The notes under the pieces: model-generated
The model's input: only the letters and a program-made list of their open reading frames with translations
Databases searched by the model: none
What the model was told of the DNA's origin: nothing
Program-made: the position numbers and the translations under genes
In this document: piece after piece, positions 45,549 to 54,034 of the stretch
Position numbering within the stretch: position 1 is the stretch's first letter
Layout of the letters: the number at the start of each line of letters is the position of its first letter
NCBI GenBank assembly: GCA_016702745.1
Contig: JADJDJ010000001.1
Span: 1,302,001-1,366,000 of the forward strand
Origin: Chitinophagaceae bacterium
GTDB taxonomy: Bacteria; Bacteroidota; Bacteroidia; Chitinophagales; Chitinophagaceae
Length of the DNA stretch: 64,000 nt
Direction of reading: 5' to 3'

Positions 45549-45666
45549 TTTTTAAATTTTTGGGTTATCAATTGTTGTCGTAGTAGTAATAGCAAGATTG
45601 TGCCAGAACCGGATCAGCCATTGTTAAAATCAATATAAAGGGTAATTTCATTTTTCAAACCATCGC

Positions 45667-46782
45667 ATGAACCGGATTGCATTAACATTTCTCTTGCTTT
45701 TGCCGGGTCTCCTTCCGGCGCAGGAACACTACCTTTTCATAGGCACTTATAGCTCCCCATTAAACGAGGGCGTGCATGTATACCGGTTCAACAGTAGTAC
45801 AGGTTCGGCAACGCCTGTCAGCAGTATTCCATCATCCAATCCGTCCTTTATCACCCTTGCCCCCAACGGGAAAAATGTATTTGCTGTTTTTGAAACAGCC
45901 CCAAAGGATGGAAAAGGAGGAGATATCGCTTCTTACTCTTTTGATGCTTTGACAGGTCGGTTAGCTATGCTTGGAAAAACCCTGTCCGGCGGTGATCATC
46001 CCTGTCATGTAGAAACAGATCGCAGCGGGCATTGGTTGTTTGCTTCGAATTACAGCAGTGGCACTTTATCTGTTTTACCCATTGACAGTAACGGCCATGT
46101 AGGACTGGCAAAAAGTATCCGCCATTCCGGTTCCGGACCCGATACCAGTCGACAGAAGGGTCCACATGTACATGGCTCGCTGATCAGTCCGGATAACCGC
46201 TTTCTGCTGGTGACAGATCTGGGCATTGATAAAGTAATGATCTATGCTTTTGATGAAAAGAGTGGAAGTTTAGTGCGTGCAACAAAGCCTTTTTATCAGG
46301 CTACTCCGGGTGCAGGGCCCAGACAAATCTGTTTTGATCCTACCGGCAATCATGCTTATCTGATAGAAGAGTTATCCGGTACTGTGGTTTTCTTCAAATA
46401 CCATAATGGCAGATTGAAAGCCAGACAAAGAATCAGTACCATGGTGGAGGGAGATCGTCGTTTTCCGGGAAGCGCAGACATCCATGTATCACCGGATGGA
46501 AAATTCCTTTATGCCTCCAATCGGGGCGAGGTGAATAATATTGCCATTTACAAAGTCAGGCCGAACGGGAAATTGCAACTGATTGCACATCAGCCCACCC
46601 TGGGCAAATCACCACGATATTTCAGTATGGACCCCAGTGGGAATTATTTGCTCTGTGGCAATCAGAACAGTGATGAGATTGTTATTTTCAAAAGAGATAT
46701 GCAAACCGGATTATTGACTGATTCCGGTAACCGGATCGCATTGGGAAAACCAGTTTGCATGAAATGGCTGCCTGTACAGTAA
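45667..46782 (+). CDS. Lactonase family seven-bladed beta-propeller protein
   Basis: The 371-residue exported protein has a short signal peptide ending LLPAQ. Beta-propeller repeats are visible as YLFIGTYSSPLNEGVHVY, NPSFITLAPNGKNVFAV, DHPCHVETDRSGHWLFASNY, GPRQICFDPTGNHAYLIEE and SADIHVSPDGKFLYASNR. This is the lactonase (PF10282, 6-phosphogluconolactonase-like) pattern. The signal peptide argues against a role in the cytoplasmic pentose-phosphate pathway. It may act on sugar lactones outside the inner membrane. It converges on trhO with no spacer. Confidence 0.9.
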   Translation: MNRIALTFLLLLPGLLPAQEHYLFIGTYSSPLNEGVHVYRFNSSTGSATPVSSIPSSNPSFITLAPNGKNVFAVFETAPKDGKGGDIASYSFDALTGRLAMLGKTLSGGDHPCHVETDRSGHWLFASNYSSGTLSVLPIDSNGHVGLAKSIRHSGSGPDTSRQKGPHVHGSLISPDNRFLLVTDLGIDKVMIYAFDEKSGSLVRATKPFYQATPGAGPRQICFDPTGNHAYLIEELSGTVVFFKYHNGRLKARQRISTMVEGDRRFPGSADIHVSPDGKFLYASNRGEVNNIAIYKVRPNGKLQLIAHQPTLGKSPRYFSMDPSGNYLLCGNQNSDEIVIFKRDMQTGLLTDSGNRIALGKPVCMKWLPVQ

Positions 46783-47810
46783 TTATTTGAATTGCTCAAG
46801 CCGGGCTCTGGACTTATTAAAAATATTCCGGCCTTTATCAATTCCGCTTCTTTGTTTTTTCTGTTCTTCTTCCGGCAAATGGATAAAATCAAAACATTCC
46901 ACACTACAGGTGGTCTTCATTTTCTCTTTGCATTCATCACACTGAATAAAGAGCAGGTGGCAGGCATCATTCACACAGTTTACATGGGTGTCTGCCGGTT
47001 TTCCGCACTGGTGACAATGGGAAATGATTTCATCTGTCACTCTTTCCCCAAGGCGTTGATCAAAAACAAAGTTCTTCCCATGGAATTTGTTTTTCAATCC
47101 ACCCGCTTTTACCTGGTTCACATAATTAATGATACCGCCCTCCAGGTGAAATACATTTTTAAAACCCTGGTGGAGCATGTAAGCTGAGGCTTTTTCGCAA
47201 CGGATACCCCCCGTGCAATACATGATGATATTTCTATCCTTATTGGGCGACATCATTTCAGCTGCCATGGGCAATTGTTCCCGGAAAGTATCACTGGGAA
47301 TTTCAATAGCCTTTTCAAAATGTCCCACTTCAAATTCGTAGTGATTACGCATATCAATCACGACGGTATCGGGATCTTTTGTCAATTCATTGAACTCAGC
47401 GGCATTGACATAACGGCCTTTGTTCGCCATATTGAAAGAAGGATCATCAATACCATCAGCCACTATTTTTTTCCGCACTTTGATATCAAGTACATAAAAA
47501 CTTTTCCCGTCATCGTCGGTGGCAATATTCAACCGAAGGTCCTTTAAGGGTTCATAAGAATATAAAACATCCCTGAAGCGGTAAAGATTGAAAGTTGGCA
47601 CACTGATCTGGGCATTGATCCCTTCTTCTGCCAGGTAGATCCTGCCATACACGCCTAACTCACTGAATTTCCTGTATAATTCATCCCGGAAAACTGGAGG
47701 CTCAGTGATCGGGAAATAACAATAAAATGAAATGGTAGTGCGGGAGTATGATCCTTTTGAATACGCTCTTTCAGCTCCTTTCGGGAGATGCGGTTGTGTA
47801 ATAATGCCAT
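46783..47810 (-). CDS. trhO: Rhodanese-related tRNA uridine(34) hydroxylase TrhO, one frameshift
   Basis: The protein would hydroxylate U34 of some tRNAs in an oxygen-dependent way. Visible parts are the N-terminal ferredoxin-like region (MALLHNRISRKELKERI; GRIYLAEEGINAQISVP), the rhodanese domain with DMRNHYEFEVGHF, and the active-site loop MYCTGGIRCEKASAYM. A C-terminal Cys/His-rich zinc-like segment follows (HCHQCGKPADTH; CDECKEKMKTTC). The frame breaks near 47739, where one more C restores TPRTTISFYCYFPITEPP. The start is ATG at 47810. As written only the part from 47652 is open in the main frame. Confidence 0.9.
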
Positions 47811-47992
47811 GATGTATGAATTTTAGTTGCTGAGAACCCCAATTGCAGGTTGGGCAAAATTCTAAAGCAGGGCAAAAATTACGAAAAATTCAGATTATTG
47901 AAGGGGGCTCAAATTAACAGCAAGTTTTTATCAGAGACGATAAGCAAAACTTAAACTATTACTGCCCGGACCGGGTCTGTTCAACATTTATT

Positions 47993-48343
47993 TCAGTTTG
48001 TCTTTGATGCCCGGAGAAAACTCCCGGAAAGAGCTGCCAGTCCGCCAACCAATCCGCCGATAAAGCCTGTAACCGCGATAATAGCAAAACTATTTCCGCC
48101 CAAGGGTAATAATGCTGCTACTTTATGGGAGAGTACACTATTGTTTTTCATATCAATCCACCAGGCCAGTCCTGCCCAAAGCAGGAATACACCCAGGAAA
48201 CCGGATAAAAATGCCTTCCCCGGTTTTTGGTGGATCATCGCTGCAATAGCGAGTGCTACTATTGCAACACCCCACCAGGGTAAAAACAATCCACTGATAA
48301 AAGACAATAAAGCTGTCAATACAATCGCAGTCAGAAATTTCAT
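47993..48343 (-). CDS. Small integral membrane protein
   Basis: The protein is about 116 residues with four hydrophobic helices and a Gly-rich last helix (VTGFIGGLVGGLAALSG). I prefer the ATG of MKFLTAIVLTALL over one 12 bases upstream. It has no motif beyond membrane segments. It is flanked by non-coding stretches of about 180 and 100 bases; the downstream one shows no clear element. Confidence 0.68.
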   Translation of the reverse strand: MKFLTAIVLTALLSFISGLFLPWWGVAIVALAIAAMIHQKPGKAFLSGFLGVFLLWAGLAWWIDMKNNSVLSHKVAALLPLGGNSFAIIAVTGFIGGLVGGLAALSGSFLRASKTN

Positions 48344-48410
48344 AAACAAAGTCAATTTAAATGATCATCAGTACCTCTCCTCCTCTTGTGGTTCGTTTCT
48401 TTAAACAAGA

Positions 48411-48449
48411 ATACCTAATAACTAATATCTAATACCCAATTCCTAATTA
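48411..48449 (-). repeat. ATTAG-type degenerate tract at the 3' end of the penicillin acylase gene
   Basis: On the minus strand, directly after the acylase stop codon, the words TAATTAG, ATTGGG, TATTAGA, TATTAGTT and ATTAGGT follow one another with 7-8 base spacing. The tract resembles the AGTC tracts at other gene ends in placement and period but uses another word. Confidence 0.5.
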
Positions 48450-50903
48450 CTACTCTCCCTTAAATTTCATCACCCATTTTACATTCTTATCAGTCCGGTC
48501 GCCATCACGCATGAACCAGAGTTTATTGTATTTGCCTTCAGCCCACTGATCGAGGTAATTATCATAAAAACGGCTGCCAGGATTTCCGCTTTGTCCGCCG
48601 GGATAAACCCCATAGGCTTCTGTGGGACTGCTCATTTGTACAATCATTCTCCAACTGGGGCCGTGGCTGCCTTTAATGGCATTTACGATATCACCCCAAC
48701 CTCCAACATGTAATCCCGCTCTGGCAAAAGGCAGGAGGTCTTTTTTAGATTTATCCATGATATGATATACACCGGGCTGATTAAACCTGTACCATTCAAG
48801 TCCTGTCTTTTCTCTTTCCGACAGCTGACTGGCTGCTTTTTTAAAGGCAGCAGTGACCATATCATAAAGTGTTTCCTTGGCGGGTGTGCGGATATCATCT
48901 GCGAATTTCATGGCAGAATCACGAAGCATATATTCAAATAATGTCTGGGTTTCGGGCCAATCCTCTTTGTTGGGCAACCCTGCAAAATCATCTCCCCAGA
49001 TAGTATCTTCCAAAGCAAAGCGCCAGAGGCTGTAAATGGTTTGTCCTTTGGAATCAGCCGAAGCCTGCAGATCCCAGTTACGGAACAGTTCCAGGTACTT
49101 CTTTTCATTCGTATTGAGTTCCCCTTCTTTTGTATACTTTAATAAAACCGTACGGGCATCTTCGGCCAGGGTATTAAAATAGTTACCATGCAGGGCCATC
49201 ATATCATTGACTGTTATACCGGACATGGCTGCCAGTCTGTTTTCAATGGTGATCCCTCTTGGTGTAATATAACTGCCGGGAATAAAATAGGGATAGGTTG
49301 AATCTGCAGGCCGCTGGTTGGCACTTTGAAGAAATCCTCGTTCCGGATTTTTAGCATGTGGATTTTCGGGTTGTGGAATAAAACCCTGCCACATATAACT
49401 GCTGTCTTCCCCAGGCATGACATATAATCCCTGCCGGTCCCAACGAGCCGGAAATCTACCCTGTTGCCAGATAGCGATATCGCCTGATTTGGATGCAAAC
49501 ACAAAATTCTGACCCGGACAAGTAAAATCCTTGATGGCATTGACATACTCATCATAGTTTTTTGCCCGGTTCAGCCGGTATACGGCCATGCCCTCATTGC
49601 TGGGATCATGGGCGGTCCAGCGAACAGCCAGGTTACGCCCCTTCCCTTCATTCATTGCACCCTGGAAACTGTCGTCATACATCACCGGACCAAAAATGGT
49701 ATAGGATACCGTATCAAAAACAGTTGTTCCCCCTTTTACCTTTATCTCCTCCACTCTTTGGGTAGTAGGTGTCCAGGCGCCATTGAACCAGTATTCTTTC
49801 TTGCTTTTATCCTTGAATTTAATCTCATAATAATCCTTTACATCTCTTTGAGAATTGGTAACTCCCCAGGCGATGCTATCGTTAAACCCAATGATCACAA
49901 AGGGGCTCCCGGGAAGAGACACGCCGTATACATTACTGGTAGGTGTTACCAATTGCATTTCATACCAGATGGAAGGAAGGGATAATTCAAGGTGTGGATC
50001 ATTACAAAGAATAGGGACTCCGCTTTGTGTTTTGCTTCCGGCCACTACCCAGTTATTACTGCCATTACCGGGATCGGGTTTATCGATTTCCCTTGCCATT
50101 GCAATGTCTTTACGACTGAAATAAATCGAATCTGCTGTAGCAGGCGGAATGGGTTTGATTCCGGGCTGGTCAAAAGCTGTTCCTTTCGGAACAATGGGAA
50201 CAAGTGAATCGGGAACCTGCGGATATAATTTTTTTAATTCATCGGGTAAAAACATGGCCTTGGCATTGGTCATGGCCAGATCACTTTCCGTACCGCTCGA
50301 CAGCATTTTCGCCATCATCTTCAGCAATAATGCCGTGCGCAGGTTACTCCATTTCTCCGGTTTAATATTGAGGAGTTTGTATTCAATCGGCATATCGGCT
50401 TCCTTCATGGAGCTGATATAGGCATTGATTCCATTAGTATAGGCCGTGAATAAAGCTTTAGATTGTTCATCTTTTTCAATTTCTTTCATTGCATTTTCGG
50501 CAGCATACACCATACCGAGCCTGCGCTGTTCTTTATCAAAATTGATGGCTTTGGGTCCTGCAATTTCACTGGCTCTGCCTGCCGCTGCCTTTGTTTGCAG
50601 ATCGATCTGAAACAGTCTGAATTTAGCATGCAGGTAACCCTGGATAAAATAGAGGTCTTCGTCTTTTTCGGCAAATACATGTGGCACCAGGCGTTCATCA
50701 AAATATACTTCTGCCTTCCCTTTCAGGTCAGGAAACTTTAATTCCGCATCAAAACTTTTGCTGGCGGGTTCGGCATTTTGCCAAAATCCCTGTTGTGGAC
50801 TTAAAAACTTACCCATCGGCGGGATAGCGCCCCATTGTTTATTAAGGGCAAAGACCAATCCTCCGGTGAGAATTGCGGAAATGGCAAAGGGAGCAATACG
50901 CAT
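48450..50903 (-). CDS. Penicillin acylase family Ntn-hydrolase
   Basis: The 817-residue protein starts with a signal or anchor (ISAILTGGLVFAL). The family matures by self-cleavage before an N-terminal Ser nucleophile. That Ser is residue 282 in DPGNGSNNWVVAG, so residues 1-281 would give the alpha chain plus spacer and 282-817 the beta chain. Other landmarks are VYFDERLVPHVFAE, GYLHAKFRLFQIDLQTK and ILCNDPHLELSLPSIWYEM. Substrates are amide-linked acyl compounds such as N-acyl homoserine lactones or beta-lactams; which one is unknown. The stop codon is followed by an ATTAG-word tract. Intact. Confidence 0.94.
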   Translation of the reverse strand: MRIAPFAISAILTGGLVFALNKQWGAIPPMGKFLSPQQGFWQNAEPASKSFDAELKFPDLKGKAEVYFDERLVPHVFAEKDEDLYFIQGYLHAKFRLFQIDLQTKAAAGRASEIAGPKAINFDKEQRRLGMVYAAENAMKEIEKDEQSKALFTAYTNGINAYISSMKEADMPIEYKLLNIKPEKWSNLRTALLLKMMAKMLSSGTESDLAMTNAKAMFLPDELKKLYPQVPDSLVPIVPKGTAFDQPGIKPIPPATADSIYFSRKDIAMAREIDKPDPGNGSNNWVVAGSKTQSGVPILCNDPHLELSLPSIWYEMQLVTPTSNVYGVSLPGSPFVIIGFNDSIAWGVTNSQRDVKDYYEIKFKDKSKKEYWFNGAWTPTTQRVEEIKVKGGTTVFDTVSYTIFGPVMYDDSFQGAMNEGKGRNLAVRWTAHDPSNEGMAVYRLNRAKNYDEYVNAIKDFTCPGQNFVFASKSGDIAIWQQGRFPARWDRQGLYVMPGEDSSYMWQGFIPQPENPHAKNPERGFLQSANQRPADSTYPYFIPGSYITPRGITIENRLAAMSGITVNDMMALHGNYFNTLAEDARTVLLKYTKEGELNTNEKKYLELFRNWDLQASADSKGQTIYSLWRFALEDTIWGDDFAGLPNKEDWPETQTLFEYMLRDSAMKFADDIRTPAKETLYDMVTAAFKKAASQLSEREKTGLEWYRFNQPGVYHIMDKSKKDLLPFARAGLHVGGWGDIVNAIKGSHGPSWRMIVQMSSPTEAYGVYPGGQSGNPGSRFYDNYLDQWAEGKYNKLWFMRDGDRTDKNVKWVMKFKGE

Positions 50904-51009
50904 AGTAAATAAATGATGAGGAAAGATAAGAAATGTGAATTGATTTTTGCAGGTATCTTCTCAGGGCATCTGGTTTTTTTGTAATTTCAATATTCAAAAA
51001 ACACCTGTT

Positions 51010-51570
51010 ATGCCAGTCTTAATAATTGTTGGAGTCATTGTCATCCTTATCATCTGGATTGTTAGTCTCTATAACGGCCTTGTCAGATTACGTAACCGCC
51101 GTCAGAATGCCTTTGCTGATATTGATGTGCAGCTCCGCCAGCGGCACGATCTTGTTCCCCAATTGGTAGAAACCGTAAAGGGTTATGCCTCCCATGAAAA
51201 AGACCTGCTGCTGAAGGTAACGGAAGCCAGGACAGCTGCGGTTGCGGCCACCACGATTGATGGAAAAATTGCCGCTGAGCAACAGTTAAGCTCAGCCTTG
51301 CAGGGATTGAAAGTACAGGTGGAGGCCTACCCCGACCTGAAGGCCAATCAGAATTTTCTGCAGTTGCAGGAAGAACTGAGTGATATAGAAAATAAACTGG
51401 CTGCCAGTCGCCGCTTCTTTAATGGTGCTACCACTGAATACAATAATGGCGTGGAATCCTTCTCAGGCAATCTGATCGCAAGGAATTTCGGGTTCCTGAA
51501 AGAAGTGATGTTTGATTTAGGTACAGACACCCGGAAAAACATGGAAGAACCACCGGTAGTGAAATTCTGA
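51010..51570 (+). CDS. lemA: LemA family membrane protein
   Basis: This is a roughly 186-residue LemA protein. An N-terminal membrane helix (MPVLIIVGVIVILIIWIVSL) is followed by the conserved YNGLVRLRNRRQNAFADIDV, QLRQRHDLVPQLVETVKGYA, and RRFFNGATTEYNNGVESF. I chose the ATG at 51010; an in-frame ATG 63 bases upstream adds no typical sequence. LemA is commonly next to an M48/HtpX peptidase gene, as here. Function in envelope stress is suspected in other bacteria. Confidence 0.93.
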   Translation: MPVLIIVGVIVILIIWIVSLYNGLVRLRNRRQNAFADIDVQLRQRHDLVPQLVETVKGYASHEKDLLLKVTEARTAAVAATTIDGKIAAEQQLSSALQGLKVQVEAYPDLKANQNFLQLQEELSDIENKLAASRRFFNGATTEYNNGVESFSGNLIARNFGFLKEVMFDLGTDTRKNMEEPPVVKF

Positions 51571-51705
51571 TCCGGCAGCATTCAGTTTTCAATTAAAAGT
51601 ACCGGCTGGATCGAAAGCGTTTGGCTTCTTTTATTCAAATCTGTCAAATAGACTGATGGTATTCTCATTCAACATTTATAATTTATCATTCAACATAATC
51701 ATCGA

Positions 51706-52644
51706 ATGAAATATGTTGGTTTAGACAGCCAGATCCGCAGGAATAATTTCAATTCCATATTGCTGTTGATTGCTTTCCCTGTTTTGTTATTGGGGATGGG
51801 ATATGCACTGCTCTATTTTACCCGGGGAGAACACCAGGAAGATCCGAATCAGCTTTTTTTACAGATCATGCCGGTTGTATTGGCAGCGGTAGGTATCTGG
51901 TTCCTGATCGCCTGGGCCGGTCATGCCGCTTTTATCAGAATGGCCACTGGCAGTAAACCGCTGGACAGAACGGAAAATAAAAGAGTCTATAACCTGGTGG
52001 AGAATCTCTGCATTTCCCAGGGAATGACGATGCCTAAAGTGTATATCATTGAAGATGACTCCCTCAATGCCTTTGCCAGTGGGATCAATCAACGCTCCTA
52101 CTCTGTATCATTGTCCCGGGGTATTATCAACAAACTGGATGATGAAGAACTGGAAGGCGTGATTGCGCATGAACTCACCCATATTAAAAACAAGGATGTA
52201 CGGTTACTGATTATATCGATCATCTTTGTGGGCATATTTGCTTTTCTGGCTGAAGTAGCTTTCCGGAGTTTACGTCATGTAGGTTCAGGCAAAAAAAGCA
52301 GCAAAAACAACAAGGGCAGTGGCGGCATCATCCTGATTGCAATCGTTATTACTGCTGTTGCCTATCTCATCTCCATTTTGCTACGTTTTGGAATCAGTCG
52401 CCGACGGGAATACCTCGCCGATGCCGGCGCATCTGACATGACCAAGAAACCTTATGCCCTCGCCAATGCCCTCCGGAAAATTTCCAATGACCCGCTGATC
52501 GAAGCGGTGGAAAGCCGTGATATTGCACAGCTGTTTATCGACAATCCCAAACCATCGACCCATCGTTCCGCCTCCTGGGACAATATGTTTGCCACGCACC
52601 CGCCAGTGGAGAAAAGAATTGAAGTACTGGAGCAGTTTGTTTGA
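51706..52644 (+). CDS. htpX: M48 family membrane metallopeptidase (HtpX-like)
   Basis: The 312-residue protein has two N-terminal helices (about 17-38, 55-72), the zinc motif VIAHELTHIKNKD, two more helices, and SRRREYLADAGASDM, which holds the third ligand Glu. It degrades misfolded membrane proteins in HtpX of other bacteria. It follows lemA by 135 bases; just upstream, CATTCAACAT is repeated at 51666-51675 and 51687-51696. The TGA stop is followed immediately by the left arm of an inverted repeat. Confidence 0.93.
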   Translation: MKYVGLDSQIRRNNFNSILLLIAFPVLLLGMGYALLYFTRGEHQEDPNQLFLQIMPVVLAAVGIWFLIAWAGHAAFIRMATGSKPLDRTENKRVYNLVENLCISQGMTMPKVYIIEDDSLNAFASGINQRSYSVSLSRGIINKLDDEELEGVIAHELTHIKNKDVRLLIISIIFVGIFAFLAEVAFRSLRHVGSGKKSSKNNKGSGGIILIAIVITAVAYLISILLRFGISRRREYLADAGASDMTKKPYALANALRKISNDPLIEAVESRDIAQLFIDNPKPSTHRSASWDNMFATHPPVEKRIEVLEQFV

Positions 52645-52688
52645 GAGAAGTCGTTAGTCTATAGTCGTTAGTCGATAGTCGGTACTAA
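52645..52688 (+). repeat. Left 44-nt inverted repeat of the four-helix-bundle cassette
   Basis: It starts at the base after the M48 gene stop codon. It is built of TAGTC/AGTCG units (GAGAAGTC, TAGTC, TAGTCG, AGTC, TAGTCGGTACTAA) with 7-8 base spacing. It is the reverse complement of 53168-53211 at 38 of 44 positions; both ends (first 8 and last 13 bases) are perfect. Confidence 0.85.
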
Positions 52689-52775
52689 GGAGCAAATTCT
52701 AGAGTTGAGGGGCGTTTGTTACTGTGCGAATTGTTGGGAGGAAGTTAGATTTTCTGTAGGGTTGCAGTAAAAAAA

Positions 52776-53138
52776 ATGGGCGACTACAGAAAATTAACTG
52801 GCTACCAAAAGGCATTTGAATTGGCGTTGGAAATTTTCCAACTTACAAAAATGTTCCCGGCTGAAGAAAGATATAGCCTCACAGATCAATTCAGGCGTTC
52901 TTCGCGATCGGTTTGCAGCAATTTTGTTGAAGCTTATAAAAGAAGAAGGTACCGGGATTATTTTGTTTCCAAATTAAATGATGCAGAAACAGAAAATGCT
53001 GAAACGCAAGTCTGGATTGATTTCTCACTGGCATTTGGCTATATCACACCAGAAACTCATCAATGTTTAACTGAAAAAAACAATGCGATCGCCAAGTTGA
53101 TTTTGTTCATGATTAATCACCCTGAAAAATTTAGCTAA
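52776..53138 (+). CDS. Four-helix-bundle protein (23S rRNA intervening-sequence type, TIGR02436-like)
   Basis: The 120-residue, fully helical protein has the family landmarks MGDYRKLTGYQKAFELALEI, DQFRRSSRSVCSNFVEAY, and FVSKLNDAETENAETQVWID. The family is known from ORFs inside rRNA intervening sequences of Leptospira and others and is structurally close to the Avd protein of diversity-generating retroelements. It probably binds nucleic acid through a basic surface. The gene sits alone between two 44-nt inverted repeats. The ATG at 52776 follows an A-run; the upstream 87 bases are open in no frame. Confidence 0.9.
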   Translation: MGDYRKLTGYQKAFELALEIFQLTKMFPAEERYSLTDQFRRSSRSVCSNFVEAYKRRRYRDYFVSKLNDAETENAETQVWIDFSLAFGYITPETHQCLTEKNNAIAKLILFMINHPEKFS

Positions 53139-53167
53139 CCAACACGTCTTTTAATTACCTGGCCCAA

Positions 53168-53211
53168 TTAGTACCGACTAATGACTATCGACTAAAGACT
53201 ACTGACTTCTC
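53168..53211 (-). repeat. Right 44-nt inverted repeat of the four-helix-bundle cassette
   Basis: This is the reverse complement of the left arm with six mismatches in the inner variable spacers. It overlaps the last 13 bases of pcm: the Ser, Gln and TAG stop codons of pcm (AGT CAG TAG) come from the repeat itself. This suggests the repeat replaced the native 3' end of that gene. Confidence 0.85.
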
Positions 53212-53855
53212 CCCCCCAGCATCGGCACAAAAGAAAAATTATCAAATACTTCTTCCTTAAGCGCCCCATTGTCCAGTTTGGTCAGCCGGAGCATTTGCTG
53301 CACATCACCGGCGCCCAGCGGGATCACCATCATTCCTCCGATTTTCAATTGATCTACCAGTTTAGCAGGTATTTCAGGCGCAGCTGCAGTAATTAATACA
53401 CGGTCAAAGGGGGCATAAGTGGGCAGTCCTTCAAAGCCATCTCCATAGAAAAACTTGATCGTGGGGTATTTTTTGAGTAAATCAAATTGCTTGTTTGTAT
53501 CAAAGAGTTTTTTCTGCCGCTCGATGGTATATACCTGTACTCCCATTTCTGCCAGTACCACGGCCTGGTAAGCACTGCCGGTACCGATTTCCAGCACTTT
53601 CATAAAGGGTTTGGTCTCCAGCAACTGACTTTGATAGGCCACGGTATAGGGTTGTGAGATCGTTTGACCTTCACCGATTGGGAAAGCGCGGTCTTCATAC
53701 GCCACTTCATCAAAAGCGGAATCAAGAAAGTAATGCCGTGGTACAGCCAGGATGGCATCCAGCACCCGTTCATCGGTAATGCCCTTGGCCTGAACAGCCT
53801 GAACGAGTTTCTTGCGTAATCCTTTATGGCGGTAACTATCTTCGGTGGGTCTCAT
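53199..53855 (-). CDS. pcm: Protein-L-isoaspartate O-methyltransferase
   Basis: The protein is about 218 residues from MRPTEDSYRHKG (a further in-frame ATG lies 21 bases upstream). PCMT landmarks are AVPRHYFLD, AFPIGEGQTISQPYTVAYQ, VLEIGTGSAYQAVVLAEMG (SAM binding) and FDRVLITAAAPEIP. It repairs damaged aspartyl/asparaginyl residues in proteins. The C-terminus ends LGGRSQ, with the last codons made of the inverted repeat. Divergent from the P-type ATPase gene. Confidence 0.95.
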   Translation of the reverse strand: MRPTEDSYRHKGLRKKLVQAVQAKGITDERVLDAILAVPRHYFLDSAFDEVAYEDRAFPIGEGQTISQPYTVAYQSQLLETKPFMKVLEIGTGSAYQAVVLAEMGVQVYTIERQKKLFDTNKQFDLLKKYPTIKFFYGDGFEGLPTYAPFDRVLITAAAPEIPAKLVDQLKIGGMMVIPLGAGDVQQMLRLTKLDNGALKEEVFDNFSFVPMLGGRSQ

Positions 53856-53873
53856 AAGCAGGTGCAAGATATT

Positions 53874-53920
53874 CAATGAAATTCGAAAGTCGAATGTCGA
53901 AATTCAAAAGTCTTCAGATT
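53874..53920. repeat. Degenerate ATTC/GTCGAA short-word tract
   Basis: In the divergent interval between pcm and the ATPase gene, the words ATTCGAAAGTCGAATGTCG and AAATTCAAAAGTC follow each other with 7-8 base spacing. It resembles the AGTC tracts in period but lies at gene starts and is mixed in sequence. Confidence 0.45.
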
Positions 53921-54034
53921 AAAATACAGTATCCTATCGCATTCAAAATTGAAAGTCCTGTGAAGAAAGCGGGTATATCCGATAATGTATCGTAAATTGT
54001 AAGGTTACCGAAAGCGCTGGTCTTAAAAGGATCA

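Larger units (their letters stand above)
52645..53211. mobile_element. Putative IVS-like cassette: four-helix-bundle gene bounded by inverted repeats
   Basis: This is a 567-bp segment comprising left arm, 87 non-coding bases, a 120-codon four-helix-bundle gene, 29 bases, and right arm. It fits exactly between the stop codons of the M48 peptidase and pcm genes. In rRNA intervening sequences the same protein family is encoded between complementary ends that fold into a stem. Here the host site is intergenic. Mobility is inferred from this layout and from a related solitary arm at 56606-56634. No transposase is present and no target-site duplication is clear. Confidence 0.5.

Noticed and set aside
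52645..53211. CRISPR-like array
   Set aside because: The AGTC words are too short and spaced by only 2-4 bases. There are no unique spacers, and the two arms are inverted, not direct.
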